From assembly GCF_000788395.1 (NCBI RefSeq), contig NZ_CP009888.1:1818001-1882000 (forward strand): a DNA stretch of 64,000 nucleotides. Reading direction: 5' to 3'. This stretch comes from Pseudoalteromonas piratica. GTDB taxonomy: Bacteria > Pseudomonadota > Gammaproteobacteria > Enterobacterales > Alteromonadaceae. The position numbers were made by a program, and so were the translations under genes. This document shows positions 17,076-26,214 of this stretch, in pieces. Under the pieces are notes generated by a model. It saw only the letters and a program-made list of their open reading frames with translations, was not told the origin of the DNA and did not search any database. Positions within the stretch are counted from its first letter, which is position 1. Every line of letters starts with the position of its first letter.

Positions 17076-18300
17076 AAAAATAACTAAGGCCAGTATTGAG
17101 CGCCATTTAAAAAACGCCAAAGTAACTGAGTTAAAAGACGATAAAACGCCTTTGCTTTTGCGTATTAATGCTGGCCGTACACAATGCAGCTGCCTAGCTG
17201 AGTATAACAAGGAAGGTAAAACAAAACGCAAAAAGATTGGCGTTTGTGTTGAGCCTTTTAAAAACATTAATGCTATACGAGAAAATGCGATCAATATTGT
17301 TGCTGATTTGCTAAATGATGCTAGTGCGAGTTGTGATCACTTTGAGAACGTGGCGCAGTTGTTGAACTGGTATATCGATAATCAGTCAGTGAACCATGAA
17401 ATTAAAGACAGCACCAAGGCGGGTAATGTTAGCGCTGTTAGTAAACATTTGATCCCTAAATTGGGCGATTTAGCCATAAAAGAGTTAACGCCTGCCGCGC
17501 TTAATGATTTGTTTGTGCAACCAATGCTGATTGAGAATAAACAGCTTTCAACTATTCAAAAGTATTTTAAAGTTTTGAAAGAAGCGTTTTCTCGTGCCAG
17601 TGATTTGAAAATGCTTGAAGTTAACCCGCTAGCCACAACTGCGTTTAGTGATTACATCAAAACAAAGATTTTGCCAAAGCAAGGCAAGTTGCCAACCAGT
17701 AAATTGGCGCAAACTGTTGCGGCCATTAAGTTAGGACCAAAACAAAGTTATTTGTATTTATTGCTGATGCTTTGCTATGGCACACGCAAGATGGAAACGG
17801 CGAACATTCGCTATGACTGGTTTGCGTTAGAAGATAAGCCCGTTTTATTAATTCCTGCAGACGTTACCAAAACCAAAGAGCCACTTACATTGCCAGTAAC
17901 GACATTTGTGCTTGAAGCGATTGCTGAGCACCAAAACAACCAAAAGTTAAATGGTTATAAGGGCGTTTATTTGTTCCCTGAAAAATTCGGTGGCATGGGT
18001 GATAACACGGCACATGATTTGGTGCTTGCTGTGTCAAAAGGTGAGTGGACAGCCCACGATTTAAGAAAGCTTGCGCGTAGTTGCTGGGCTGAAATGAATG
18101 TGGATTATGTGGTGGGTGAGAAACTTATTAATCACTCCCTTGGCAAGCTTGGTAATACATATATTCAGACTGATTTAGAAGATCGCAAACGTGTTGCGAT
18201 TGAGAATTGGCATGCACGATTATCACAATTATTAATCGCGGTTAGCTCCGACACAATGCCGACACAGCCAGATTTTAGTGCATACCTTAAAAGCGCATAA
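17062..18300 (+). CDS. Second tyrosine recombinase, within the replication module
   Basis: A full-length 412-residue tyrosine recombinase. An N-terminal arm-like domain (RINAGRTQCSCLAEYNKEGK), a core-binding domain (about 95-195) and a catalytic domain are present. The latter shows Arg near 241 (CYGTRKMETA), His331 and Arg334 (HDLRKLAR), a late His (NHSLG) and the Tyr nucleophile near 366 (TYIQTD), so all active residues appear present. It overlaps the upstream gene by 14 bases and lies far from attL. It may act on phage DNA topology or resolution rather than in chromosomal integration. Confidence 0.88.
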   Translation: MRVREKITKASIERHLKNAKVTELKDDKTPLLLRINAGRTQCSCLAEYNKEGKTKRKKIGVCVEPFKNINAIRENAINIVADLLNDASASCDHFENVAQLLNWYIDNQSVNHEIKDSTKAGNVSAVSKHLIPKLGDLAIKELTPAALNDLFVQPMLIENKQLSTIQKYFKVLKEAFSRASDLKMLEVNPLATTAFSDYIKTKILPKQGKLPTSKLAQTVAAIKLGPKQSYLYLLLMLCYGTRKMETANIRYDWFALEDKPVLLIPADVTKTKEPLTLPVTTFVLEAIAEHQNNQKLNGYKGVYLFPEKFGGMGDNTAHDLVLAVSKGEWTAHDLRKLARSCWAEMNVDYVVGEKLINHSLGKLGNTYIQTDLEDRKRVAIENWHARLSQLLIAVSSDTMPTQPDFSAYLKSA

Positions 18301-18353
18301 ATAAAGGGCTAAACAGGAATTTAAGAATTTACAGTAGAGGAAAATTTAAAAGC

Positions 18354-18578
18354 ATGCGTGGGTTTGAAATTTTAAGAAAAGCTCGAAAGTTTCGAGAGTA
18401 CACACAGGAAGAAGTTGCGAAGCTGTACGGCAGAAGTTTGAGAAGTTATCAACGTTGGGAGAAAGGTGAAGTATCGATACCTTATGATGACCTTCGGGGT
18501 ATTGTGACGGACACACTTGGGTTAAGCATTACACAAATTGAGGATATGGAAAACAATGGACATCAAAAAGCTGCGTAA
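18354..18578 (+). CDS. Xre-type HTH protein
   Basis: 74 residues with a helix-turn-helix (YTQEEVAKLYGRSLRSYQRW, EKGEVSIPYDDL). It sits between the recombinase and a Q-like gene and overlaps the latter by 23 bases. It probably regulates early-to-late switching, but this is inferred from position. Confidence 0.7.
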   Translation: MRGFEILRKARKFREYTQEEVAKLYGRSLRSYQRWEKGEVSIPYDDLRGIVTDTLGLSITQIEDMENNGHQKAA

Positions 18579-18927
18579 AGAGTTAAAAGTGTGGGGCGGT
18601 TTCTGGCGTAATCATGAGAAGGTTGGTGGCTATGCTAGTAAATCAAATGTTGATCGCTTAAGAGAAGTTTGCGAGCTGGGTGGCTGGTTTTCCTCTGACC
18701 TGCATTTATTTGATTCATCAAGCTCGATTCAAGCCCCTGAACATATTCAAATGACCACAGCATTAATTGATCAGTTAAAGACGCCATATAAAATTGCAAT
18801 TATGGCTTGGTACACAAAGCGTTTGAGAGGCGATGAGTTTACAAGTTATTTAAAAGCTAAGAATAAGCGTGATTCCGAATTGCTTTTAATGCATGCAGAG
18901 AATGCTTTACTGGTGATGTTGCGGTAA
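18556..18927 (+). CDS. Probable antitermination protein, Q-like
   Basis: A 123-residue protein whose pattern resembles phage antiterminator Q proteins of the 933W type: an N-terminal VWGGFWRNHEKVGGYAS, a central ALIDQLKTPYKIAIMAWY and a C-terminal helix with AENALLVML. It follows replication genes and precedes the lysis region, as Q does. The start is ATG 18556; an in-frame TTG at 18538 is less likely. A Zn-binding motif is not evident. Confidence 0.62.
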   Translation: MDIKKLRKELKVWGGFWRNHEKVGGYASKSNVDRLREVCELGGWFSSDLHLFDSSSSIQAPEHIQMTTALIDQLKTPYKIAIMAWYTKRLRGDEFTSYLKAKNKRDSELLLMHAENALLVMLR

Positions 18928-18928
18928 A

Positions 18929-18954
18929 GGCGTGAGTGTTTGATAGCTCACGCC
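18929..18954. terminator. Strong hairpin between convergent genes
   Basis: GGCGTGAG and CTCACGCC form an 8-bp perfect stem with a 10-base loop immediately after the Q-like gene and before the end of the opposing lipoprotein gene. No long T-run follows on either side, so termination is likely but imperfect. Confidence 0.5.
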
Positions 18955-18962
18955 TAATTAAA

Positions 18963-19931
18963 TTAAAGGTTGCTCGAAAATTCTATATCTACTATTCGTG
19001 CTGAGGCGTTGCCCTCTTTCCAATTTGATAGTGCTGAATCTAGAGTGTAATACTTGCCTTTTTCTTGCTCACGAACGTAACCAGGTTTAAGAGGTTTGTT
19101 ATTTCCAAATGAATAGCGGCTTACTAAAACTGGCAAATAGTCTTCTTCATAAATAACGTTGTCATCCTTATCTTTGAAATAGACCACGATTTTAACTTTA
19201 TCCAAGGAGCGCTCACCATTGTTTTTGAGTGATAAGCGAACCGCTGGAACACCTTTCTTTGAATATGTATCTATTCGCTTGGCAGTAAACTCTGTTAATT
19301 CAATTTTGTTGATGTAATCTAACTTTTCTTCAAAGTCATTCATTGCTTGGATTGTTTTATCAATACCTTCTTGTGATTTCTCAGCACCAGAATCAACTTT
19401 GGCCATTTCTTCATATTTTGCTATAGCCTCTTTAAATTTATTATTTTCTAGTAATTTTTTAGCTTCTTTTTCTAGCGTTATAACTTTTCTGGTGTTTTCC
19501 CGCTCTTTATTTCTTCGAGCTGTTTGCTCTTCCATTTCACGAATCATCTGCTTTTGCTTTTCTTCTAGCTTTGCTTTTCTTTCGGCTGCTTCGATTTTAT
19601 TTTGCTCTAACTGAGCCCTGTATTTGGTTAATATTTCTTGACCGGTTAGACCATTGATGTCGGCTAGGTTTGCGACAATCATTGTCTCTTTTGATATGGC
19701 TTTGTCAGCGCCAGAGAAAGCAGCGCCCAGCATATTTGAAAAACCTTCTTTACCACCAATAGAGTAATACATGATTGCTTTCTTAAACTCAGGACGATCT
19801 GCTTCTGGTAATGACTCTATAACTGCTTGAGTAGAAGATTGAATTGATGATTGGTCAGTTGAATCGAATTTTGCAGGTCCAAAACAACCAGACAAAGTGA
19901 TGAGCGCTAAAGGTATTAATAACTTTTTCAT
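18963..19931 (-). CDS. Prophage lipoprotein with coiled coil
   Basis: A 322-residue protein with a lipoprotein signal (MKKLLIPLALITLSGC; Cys16). A long charged coiled coil follows (about residues 105-175, rich in Glu/Lys/Arg/Gln), then a beta-rich C-terminal domain with conserved-looking Asp and Tyr positions. It opposes the surrounding late genes, has its own AAGGA site and is not part of any phage module, so it looks like a lysogenic conversion gene. Function is unknown. Confidence 0.65.
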   Translation of the reverse strand: MKKLLIPLALITLSGCFGPAKFDSTDQSSIQSSTQAVIESLPEADRPEFKKAIMYYSIGGKEGFSNMLGAAFSGADKAISKETMIVANLADINGLTGQEILTKYRAQLEQNKIEAAERKAKLEEKQKQMIREMEEQTARRNKERENTRKVITLEKEAKKLLENNKFKEAIAKYEEMAKVDSGAEKSQEGIDKTIQAMNDFEEKLDYINKIELTEFTAKRIDTYSKKGVPAVRLSLKNNGERSLDKVKIVVYFKDKDDNVIYEEDYLPVLVSRYSFGNNKPLKPGYVREQEKGKYYTLDSALSNWKEGNASARIVDIEFSSNL

Positions 19932-20083
19932 TTCAGAATTCCTTTTACTTATATTTAGTTACATATTGCTAATACACATTAAACAAGAGTTATTAGATAT
20001 ACAAATTGAAATGTTGTTAATTTGATTTAAAGCAACGTTGTTTTCACTCGAAAAACAGTAGTAACCGCTATTAGCTGGATATG

Positions 20084-20101
20084 CACGCCATATGTGGCGT
20101 G
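20084..20101 (+). promoter_or_regulatory. Hairpin in the pre-lysis gap
   Basis: CACGCCA and TGGCGTG pair around TATG. The 19932-20349 gap holds no gene. It has this hairpin, an AT-rich TATATT at 20121-20126, and a terminator at 20216. This layout resembles a late promoter followed by a Q-sensitive terminator, but the promoter itself is not clear. Confidence 0.4.
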
Positions 20102-20215
20102 TTAAGTGACACAAAGCGACCTATATTTTTAGGCTTAAAATGGCACAATATTTATAAGCTCGCGAGAGTTACAGCTACAGAGTTTTCTATTATTTCCATT
20201 GTTGATGTCCCAATC

Positions 20216-20243
20216 AAAACCCGTCTTTATGGCGGGTTTTTTA
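20216..20243 (+). terminator. Terminator upstream of the lysis genes (tR'-like)
   Basis: AAAACCCG / CGGGTTTT with a 9-base loop and a T-run lies about 107 bases before the endolysin gene, with no coding sequence upstream of it on this strand. In lambdoid phages such a terminator is overridden by Q. Confidence 0.7.
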
Positions 20244-20349
20244 TTTGGGAAATCTAGAGGCGGCTTGAAAGGATTCATTAGCTTTTGGTTGGCACCCAAT
20301 TAACGCATTCAGTTAGCCACAACTAAATAAGTATTATAGGAGTTAATCA

Positions 20350-20781
20350 ATGGCGGCATACTCAAGAGTTTCTAGCCAGCGGTTAGCTACTTGTCACACT
20401 GACCTTCAGTTAATTTTCAATACTGTTATTGAGCGTGGTTATGACCACTCAATCTTATGCGGTCACCGTGACAAACAAATGCAAAACATTGCATTAAAGA
20501 AAGGTTTATCACAGCTTGCTTGGCCTGATTCTAAACATAATAAAAAGCCAAGCATGGCTGTTGATGCTGGTCCTTACTTCTCAGAGCTTCGCAATACAGA
20601 TTGGAACGATGAAAAAGCGTTTTCAAAGTTTGCCGGTTATGTATGCGCAATAGCTGATGAGCTTTTAAAAGCTGGAAAGATTAAACACAAGTTGCGTTGG
20701 GGTGGCGATTGGGATTCTGATGGCCGCACGAGTGACGAACGCTTTATAGACTTACCTCATTTTGAATTGGTGCCAGTATGA
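20350..20781 (+). CDS. Endolysin, M15-family L-alanyl-D-glutamate peptidase
   Basis: 143 residues with the M15 zinc-peptidase signature SKHNKKPSMAVD (SxHxxxxxxxxD, about residues 69-80) and the second motif LPHFEL (HxE, near 137-139). WGGDWDSDGRTSDE is typical of phage VanY-like endolysins. It cleaves the peptide stem of peptidoglycan at lysis. No signal peptide is seen, so release depends on a holin. It overlaps the next gene by 4 bases. Confidence 0.9.
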   Translation: MAAYSRVSSQRLATCHTDLQLIFNTVIERGYDHSILCGHRDKQMQNIALKKGLSQLAWPDSKHNKKPSMAVDAGPYFSELRNTDWNDEKAFSKFAGYVCAIADELLKAGKIKHKLRWGGDWDSDGRTSDERFIDLPHFELVPV

Positions 20782-21359
20782 ATATGAAACGAGTATTTAA
20801 AGTACACGGTTTTAATGTAGAAGATGGTGGCGCAGCTACTATCGATAATACAAGCCAATACATCTTACAAGCTGGCTTTGCTCCAATTGATTTTGATTAT
20901 GGTCATTTAGGTTTAGTTGGTGTTGTGCTGTTTAACCATAACTTAGGGCAAGCACTTAAGTCTCAATTAAAGCCTGGTGATTGTGTTGTTGCACATAGTA
21001 ATGGTGCAGCAATCGCGGTTCGAGCTGCTGAGTTAGGTGCACAGATTGATACATTAATTCTGATTAATCCTGCCCTTAAGTCTGATTACGTATTCCCTAA
21101 GAACATTCGAAAAATTGTCGTTTACTGGACCAAGCATGATAAGCCAGTAAAGATTTCACGAGCCGTGCGCTGGCTAACAATCGGAATGTGTAAGTGGGGT
21201 GCGATGGGAGCAACCGGTTATACAGGCCGTAAAGATGATCGCGTTACCAATTTTGATATGAGCAATATTATCTTTGGTCATTCAGAAGCGTTACAACCAG
21301 AGCAACTTAAGCTTTGGTTTGGAAAGAGTTTAGTAAGTAAGTTGAGAAGTGATGCCTAG
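20778..21359 (+). CDS. Alpha/beta-hydrolase-like protein in the lysis cassette
   Basis: A 193-residue protein with an alpha/beta-hydrolase pattern. The nucleophile elbow reads VVAHSNGAA (Ser in H-S-N-G), an Asp lies in WTKHDKPVK, and a late FGHSEAL supplies a His. The oxyanion-type HGFN is near the N-terminus. It lies between the endolysin and small membrane proteins and overlaps both. It may be an esterase that weakens envelope lipids during lysis; the substrate is unknown. Confidence 0.65.
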   Translation: MNMKRVFKVHGFNVEDGGAATIDNTSQYILQAGFAPIDFDYGHLGLVGVVLFNHNLGQALKSQLKPGDCVVAHSNGAAIAVRAAELGAQIDTLILINPALKSDYVFPKNIRKIVVYWTKHDKPVKISRAVRWLTIGMCKWGAMGATGYTGRKDDRVTNFDMSNIIFGHSEALQPEQLKLWFGKSLVSKLRSDA

Positions 21360-21642
21360 TTCTAATAATAACAATAATGAAGTGCTTTCATTTGAGAAGT
21401 GGGTACTCGCAATATTTTCAACTTTAATACTAGGCATTCTCGGGTGGATGGCTAAAACAGTAAGTGATAGTCAAATACAGTATGCTCGGATAGAAGAGCG
21501 ACTTTTAAGTCAAAATGTCATTTTGGTTGAGTTAAAAGGTCGTTTTGACTCTGCCACTAAGTATCGCTTAGAGCTTCAAAGTGAAGTTGTCTCATTAAAG
21601 CGAAGAGTAACGGACATTGAGCGCGAGTTAGATCGTAAATAA
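21352..21642 (+). CDS. One-TM coiled-coil protein (holin or inner-membrane spanin candidate)
   Basis: 96 residues: a polar Asn-rich start, one membrane helix (about residues 17-37), then an amphipathic helix (YARIEERLLSQ ... VSLKRRVTDIERELDRK). This layout occurs in XhlA-like holin partners and in Rz-type spanins. ATG 21352 is preferred over GTG 21349. It overlaps the hydrolase stop. Confidence 0.55.
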   Translation: MPSSNNNNNEVLSFEKWVLAIFSTLILGILGWMAKTVSDSQIQYARIEERLLSQNVILVELKGRFDSATKYRLELQSEVVSLKRRVTDIERELDRK

Positions 21643-21643
21643 C

Positions 21644-21796
21644 ATGAACAAACTAATCGACAAAATAAACCATTGCCTGATGCAAATAGCTAGCGGCAAG
21701 GAAGAAGTTTATTGGTCATTGGTTTTACTCATATTCTCATCACTTAGTGTCACATCTGCATGCACACTAATCGCTATCGTTAACACACTGCTATAG
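21644..21796 (+). CDS. Small membrane protein, possible holin
   Basis: A 50-residue protein starting 2 bases after the upstream stop. It has a polar N-terminus and one membrane helix (about residues 24-48, SLVLLIFSSLSVTSACTLIA). Its place between the endolysin and the lipoprotein fits a holin or antiholin, but no family signature is seen. Confidence 0.5.
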   Translation: MNKLIDKINHCLMQIASGKEEVYWSLVLLIFSSLSVTSACTLIAIVNTLL

Positions 21797-21803
21797 GTCC
21801 ATT

Positions 21804-22118
21804 ATGTTAAGACTATTAATTGCTTTACTGGTAACAATCGTTGTTGCTGGTTGTTCGTCGTCTATGGGTACAACAGAGTATTCATTAGAGCCAATGGTTC
21901 AGGCTGATGGTTCAATTGTTTGCTGCAAAGCCACAGTCTACAACAGTAAGGACTATGACAAACTCAAGTTTAAGTTTGTTAAAAAGTCAGATGGAACGAT
22001 TGAAGCTGTTCTTGATGAAAGTGGTGTTAGTGCTTCTGATCCTGCAACTGTTAACGCAGAGAATAATGGCAAGATGCTTGATGCTATTAATCAGTTAATC
22101 CCGAAGGTTACCGACTGA
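21804..22118 (+). CDS. Lysis-cassette lipoprotein
   Basis: A 104-residue protein with a lipobox (LVTIVVAGC; Cys17) and a short beta-rich body. It could serve as the outer-membrane spanin partner of the 21352 coiled-coil protein, since no Rz/Rz1 pair is otherwise visible. However, it lacks the Pro-rich character of many o-spanins. It overlaps the HNH gene by 1 base. Confidence 0.5.
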   Translation: MLRLLIALLVTIVVAGCSSSMGTTEYSLEPMVQADGSIVCCKATVYNSKDYDKLKFKFVKKSDGTIEAVLDESGVSASDPATVNAENNGKMLDAINQLIPKVTD

Positions 22119-22549
22119 TGCCAAGAGCCATACCTAAAAGGTGTAGGCAATCTGGGTGTGGGAACTCGACAACTCATCGTCATGGTTATTGTGACCAGCA
22201 TGCAGATAACAAAGGGTTTGGTAAATACAGAAAAGACCTAAAGAAGAAAGGGAAACTGGTTTATCAAACTAACGAATGGAAACACCACATAGCTCCAAAG
22301 GTTAAAAGCCTTGCGAACTTTCTTTGTTTGAACTGCTTGCTTGGTAACCCGAGCATAGTTAAACAAGGTGTTATTGCTGAGCACATAGTTCCTGCTTCAA
22401 AAGGTGGTGACGAATCACTATCAAACCTTTCGTGTTTCTGTAAAGAATGCGCAAACGAAAAGACAGGTTGGGAAGTTGGTAAGACTAAACAGCAAATTTT
22501 GAAGCGATACGGCCACACATCTGTATTGAAATATAGGGAGGGGGCATAA
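22118..22549 (+). CDS. HNH endonuclease
   Basis: A 143-residue HNH nuclease. CLNCLL and CFCKEC supply paired Cys for structural zinc, and the core reads AEHIVPASKGGDESLSNL (H-x-x-x-A, then N). An additional N-terminal Cys/His cluster (CRQSGCGN, HGYCDQH) may bind a second zinc. Such genes sit directly before terminase in HK97-like phages and assist DNA packaging. Confidence 0.88.
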   Translation: MPRAIPKRCRQSGCGNSTTHRHGYCDQHADNKGFGKYRKDLKKKGKLVYQTNEWKHHIAPKVKSLANFLCLNCLLGNPSIVKQGVIAEHIVPASKGGDESLSNLSCFCKECANEKTGWEVGKTKQQILKRYGHTSVLKYREGA

Positions 22550-22670
22550 AATTGTCAGGGGGAAACCTCCGATATAGTACAGCCCCGAACACAGATTTTT
22601 ACATGAAAAAAATAAGAAACTTTTTTTTGAGGGTTTTTTGTTTGTTTTTTAGTCATTAGTTGAGGTTTTT

Positions 22671-23096
22671 ATGACAGCAGTTAGATCACCTGGAGCAGGC
22701 AGAGCAAAAGGCGATCTTGCTGTTGGTGATGCTGAAATTAAGCGCGTTGCTCCACCACCTGAATTAATCAACGAAATGGCAAAAGAGTGCTGGAAAACTA
22801 ACAGTAAAATACTGATTAAACGTAACAGTTACGCTCAAGAAGATGCAATTTTGCTTCTTGCATACTGCAACGCATTCGCCATGATGCTGCAATGTGATCA
22901 GGAGTTGGCTGGTACTTACTGGACTGAGTCAGGTCAGGGCGGTTTAAAAAAGCATCCATTAGTCAATGTACGCAATGATGCGATCTCACAATTAACAAGA
23001 ACAGGATCTTTACTTGGCTTAAATCCAATGTCGAGAGCACGAATGCTTAGCGGTGGTAAAAGCGAAGACGAAGAGAATGAATTTGATGAATTTTAA
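22671..23096 (+). CDS. Terminase small subunit, P27-like
   Basis: 141 residues. The N-terminal motif RSPGAGRAKGD, the AKECWKTNSKIL helix and LGLNPMSRARM near the C-terminus are typical of the P27 small terminase family that recognises the packaging site. It is 4 bases from terL. The 121-base gap before it is G- then T-rich and could hold the packaging site. Confidence 0.82.
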   Translation: MTAVRSPGAGRAKGDLAVGDAEIKRVAPPPELINEMAKECWKTNSKILIKRNSYAQEDAILLLAYCNAFAMMLQCDQELAGTYWTESGQGGLKKHPLVNVRNDAISQLTRTGSLLGLNPMSRARMLSGGKSEDEENEFDEF

Positions 23097-23099
23097 TTT

Positions 23100-24812
23100 A
23101 TGTCTTCATATCCGAACGTTAACGCGGCTAACAAATACGCTCGTGATATTGTCGCTGGCAAAATTCCGGCTAGCCAATTAACTGTACTTGCATGTAAGCG
23201 ACATTTAGAAGATTTAAAAAAGCAGACTGATAAAATATACCCTTATCGATTTGATAAAGATAAGGCTGAAAGAGTTTGTCGGTTTGTTCAAAAGCTACCA
23301 CACACAAAAGGCGAGTGGCTTAGAAGGCGTTTAAAAATTACGTTAGAGCCTTGGCAGCTTTTCTTTTTTGCTGTTGGCTACGGTTGGGTAAGAAAAAAAG
23401 ACAATACACGCCGTTTTCGAGAGTTATACCTAAAAGTACCACGAAAGAACGGCAAATCAGCTATTGCTGCAGGTGCTGGTCTATATGGCTTATGTGCTGA
23501 CGATGAATACGGCTCTGAAGTTTATTGTGGTGCAACAAACGAAAAACAGGCGTGGGAAGTTTTTAAGCCAGCAAAGTTAATGGCCGAAAAACTTCCATCT
23601 TTACGTAAACGTTTCGGTTTGCATGTTCACGCAAAAAAAATGACTCGTGCGGATGGTTCTGTATTTGAGCCTGTTATCGGTCAGCCTGGTGATGGTAGCT
23701 CACCACACTTAGGCATTATCGATGAATATCACGAACATCAATCAGATGATCAGTATGATACGTTCAATACTGGTATGGGTGCGCGTGAACAACCTTTAAT
23801 GCTTGTTATCACAACGGCTGGTGACAATATCGAGAGCCCTTGTCACGATTTAGAACAACGTTCTATTGAAATGCTTCATGGCAATATTGATGACGAACTG
23901 TTTGCATTAATTTACGGCATTGATCCTGATGATGATTGGACCAAACCAGAAGTTTTAATTAAAGCCAATCCTAACTACGGTGTTTCAGTTAAAGCTGATT
24001 ACTTGCTAAGTCAGCAGAAAAAAGCAATAGCAAGACCTAGATTTACAAACCGATTTAAAACAAAGCATTTGAATGTTTGGGTTTCAGCGAAAGAGGCCTA
24101 TTTCAATATGGAGAAATGGAAAGCGTGTGAAGATAGAACGCTTTCCATTGAACAATTCAGAGGCGAAGACTGCGTTCAAGCGTGTGACTTAGCTCGTAAA
24201 CTTGATATGAACTCAAAGGTTCGCATCTTTTGGAAATTTATTGATGGTAAACGTCACTGGTATTGCATTGCGCCTCAGTTTTGGATCCCTTATGACACTG
24301 CTTACGATAATGAAGATCGTGGATTAGGTGAGCGCTTTCAAAAGTATATCAATGCAAAATTATTGAGTGTTACTGAAGGTGCTGAAATTGATTATCGTGA
24401 AATTCAAGATGATATCGTTGCATCGCACTTAGAAACGCCTTGTGTTCGAGTGCCGCTTGATCCTCATGGTGCAACCAACTTAGCGCATCATCTAATGGAT
24501 GAAGGCTTAGATGTTGTAACCATTACTCAGAATTACACAAATCTATCAGATCCAATGAAAGAGTTAGAAGCGGCTGTAAACTCAGGTCGTTTTCACCATG
24601 ATGGCAATTCAATCTTAACTTGGCATATATCCAATGTGATTGGTAAACACATGCCAGGTAATGATGATGTTGTTCGACCAATTAAACAGAAAGATAAAAA
24701 TAAAATCGATGGTGCCGTTGCGCTAATGATGGCTATGGGTGAGGCAATGTATCAATCTGCACAGCCTCAAGAAGAAGATTCAATTTATGACTCAGGGGAA
24801 GTTGGATGTTAA
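23100..24812 (+). CDS. Terminase large subunit
   Basis: A 570-residue packaging motor. Walker A is KVPRKNGKS (about residue 115), Walker B is [10 protein letters not shown] (near 205) and the coupling motif is TTAGDN. The nuclease domain includes [10 protein letters not shown] (about 360) and [12 protein letters not shown]97/P27-type terminase, usual length. It overlaps a 52-residue membrane ORF. Confidence 0.94.
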   Translation: MSSYPNVNAANKYARDIVAGKIPASQLTVLACKRHLEDLKKQTDKIYPYRFDKDKAERVCRFVQKLPHTKGEWLRRRLKITLEPWQLFFFAVGYGWVRKKDNTRRFRELYLKVPRKNGKSAIAAGAGLYGLCADDEYGSEVYCGATNEKQAWEVFKPAKLMAEKLPSLRKRFGLHVHAKKMTRADGSVFEPVIGQPGDGSSPHLGIIDEYHEHQSDDQYDTFNTGMGAREQPLMLVITTAGDNIESPCHDLEQRSIEMLHGNIDDELFALIYGIDPDDDWTKPEVLIKANPNYGVSVKADYLLSQQKKAIARPRFTNRFKTKHLNVWVSAKEAYFNMEKWKACEDRTLSIEQFRGEDCVQACDLARKLDMNSKVRIFWKFIDGKRHWYCIAPQFWIPYDTAYDNEDRGLGERFQKYINAKLLSVTEGAEIDYREIQDDIVASHLETPCVRVPLDPHGATNLAHHLMDEGLDVVTITQNYTNLSDPMKELEAAVNSGRFHHDGNSILTWHISNVIGKHMPGNDDVVRPIKQKDKNKIDGAVALMMAMGEAMYQSAQPQEEDSIYDSGEVGC

Positions 24813-24964
24813 AGGATGCAATTAGTTTTGTTGTTGGCCTAGCCGGTGCACTTCTCATGTCGTTTGGTTTTTATCAATTTAATCCGGCACTTGGTGCGAT
24901 TTGTTTGGGTGTTTTCCTAACTGTTTTTTCTTACTTATTATCAAAAGCACCAAAGGCTGAATAA
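24806..24964 (+). CDS. Small two-TM protein between terminase and portal
   Basis: 52 residues with two hydrophobic helices (about 6-24 and 28-46: [15 protein letters not shown] and [16 protein letters not shown]). It overlaps the terL stop and joins the portal start as TAATG. Small membrane ORFs occur here in several HK97-type phages. Function unknown. Confidence 0.55.
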   Translation: MLKDAISFVVGLAGALLMSFGFYQFNPALGAICLGVFLTVFSYLLSKAPKAE

Positions 24965-26211
24965 TGTTTTTTTCAAATTTATGGGGTAGTAATAGTAGTG
25001 GTAACTTATCTGTTGCGCCTGCTTCATCATCTACATATGCAAAGTCTGGCGTTGCAGTTGATGCTAAGTCTGCGTTAGCGCTTTCAGGTCTTCGCAGAGC
25101 AGTTACTTTACTTGCTGAATCAACAGCGCAATTGCCTTGTCATGTTTATAAACGTGACGGTGATCAGCGAGAAAAGGCATTAGAGCATCCACTTTATGAT
25201 CTGCTTCGAAACCAGCCTAATCAAAAAGATTCAGCATTTGAGTATTTTGAAACAGGTCAAGGTTTCTTAGGCTTAAACGGTAACCATATTGCCCTGATTG
25301 AGCGTGATAGAAAGCAGAATATCAAAGAGCTAATTCCGATCCATCGCAGCAAGGTTCAAATTTTAAAAGGTAAGGATGGTTTACCGTACTATTTTTTGCC
25401 TGATGAAAATGAAACTTTACCAATGCGAATGGTTCACCATGTTAAAGCGTTTTCAATGGACGGTTTTCAAGGCCTTTCACCATTACAAACTAGTGCTGAT
25501 TCAATTGGTCTTGCATCAGCCGTTGAAGAACATGCTTCAAAAGTGTTTTCAAATGGCACCACGTTATCAGGTGTGATTGAAAGACCAAAAGATGCAGGCA
25601 CAATAAAAACGCAAGACGGTGTTAACAAGGTTGTAAGTTCTTTTACTGAAAAGCATTCAGGTTTAAGGAATATGTTCAGCGTTGCCATGTTGCAAGAAGG
25701 CATGACCTATAAGCAAATGGCAATGAGTAACGAACAAGCGCAACTGATTGAAGCGCGAAAAATGGGCGTTGCTGATATATCTCGTTTATATGGCGTGCCA
25801 CTTTCGATGCTGAGTGAAAGCGCTGGTGAATCTTATAAATCAATAGAACAGCAATCACTGAACTTCGTTATTTACGGTTTAATGCCGTGGTTGAAACGTT
25901 GGGAATCGGCAATGCGCCGAGACTTACTTTTACCTGCAGAGCGTAAAGACTATTTTATAGAATTTAATGTTGCAAGCTTGGTGCGTGGTGACCTGCAAGG
26001 TCGCTATACAGCTTATGCAACTGCTCGACAATGGGGTTGGTTATCAGTAAATGATATTCGCAGACTTGAAAACTTACCTCCAATTCAAGGTGGTGATAAA
26101 TATTTAACTCCACTTAACATGGTTGATTCGAAAAACATTGATACACACCAGCAAATGAATACGGCCACTTCTGATCAAATCAAAGAAATTAGAACCATTT
26201 TAGAAAGGTAA
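24964..26211 (+). CDS. Portal protein (HK97 type)
   Basis: A 415-residue protein forming the dodecameric DNA gateway and head nucleation point. Family features are AVTLLAESTAQLPCHVYKR, EHPLYDLLRNQPN, GFQGLSPLQTSADSIGLA, and ADISRLYGVPLSML with the following YKSIEQQSLNFV. Length and context (terminase before, protease after) are typical. Confidence 0.93.
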   Translation: MFFSNLWGSNSSGNLSVAPASSSTYAKSGVAVDAKSALALSGLRRAVTLLAESTAQLPCHVYKRDGDQREKALEHPLYDLLRNQPNQKDSAFEYFETGQGFLGLNGNHIALIERDRKQNIKELIPIHRSKVQILKGKDGLPYYFLPDENETLPMRMVHHVKAFSMDGFQGLSPLQTSADSIGLASAVEEHASKVFSNGTTLSGVIERPKDAGTIKTQDGVNKVVSSFTEKHSGLRNMFSVAMLQEGMTYKQMAMSNEQAQLIEARKMGVADISRLYGVPLSMLSESAGESYKSIEQQSLNFVIYGLMPWLKRWESAMRRDLLLPAERKDYFIEFNVASLVRGDLQGRYTAYATARQWGWLSVNDIRRLENLPPIQGGDKYLTPLNMVDSKNIDTHQQMNTATSDQIKEIRTILER

Positions 26212-26214
26212 CCT

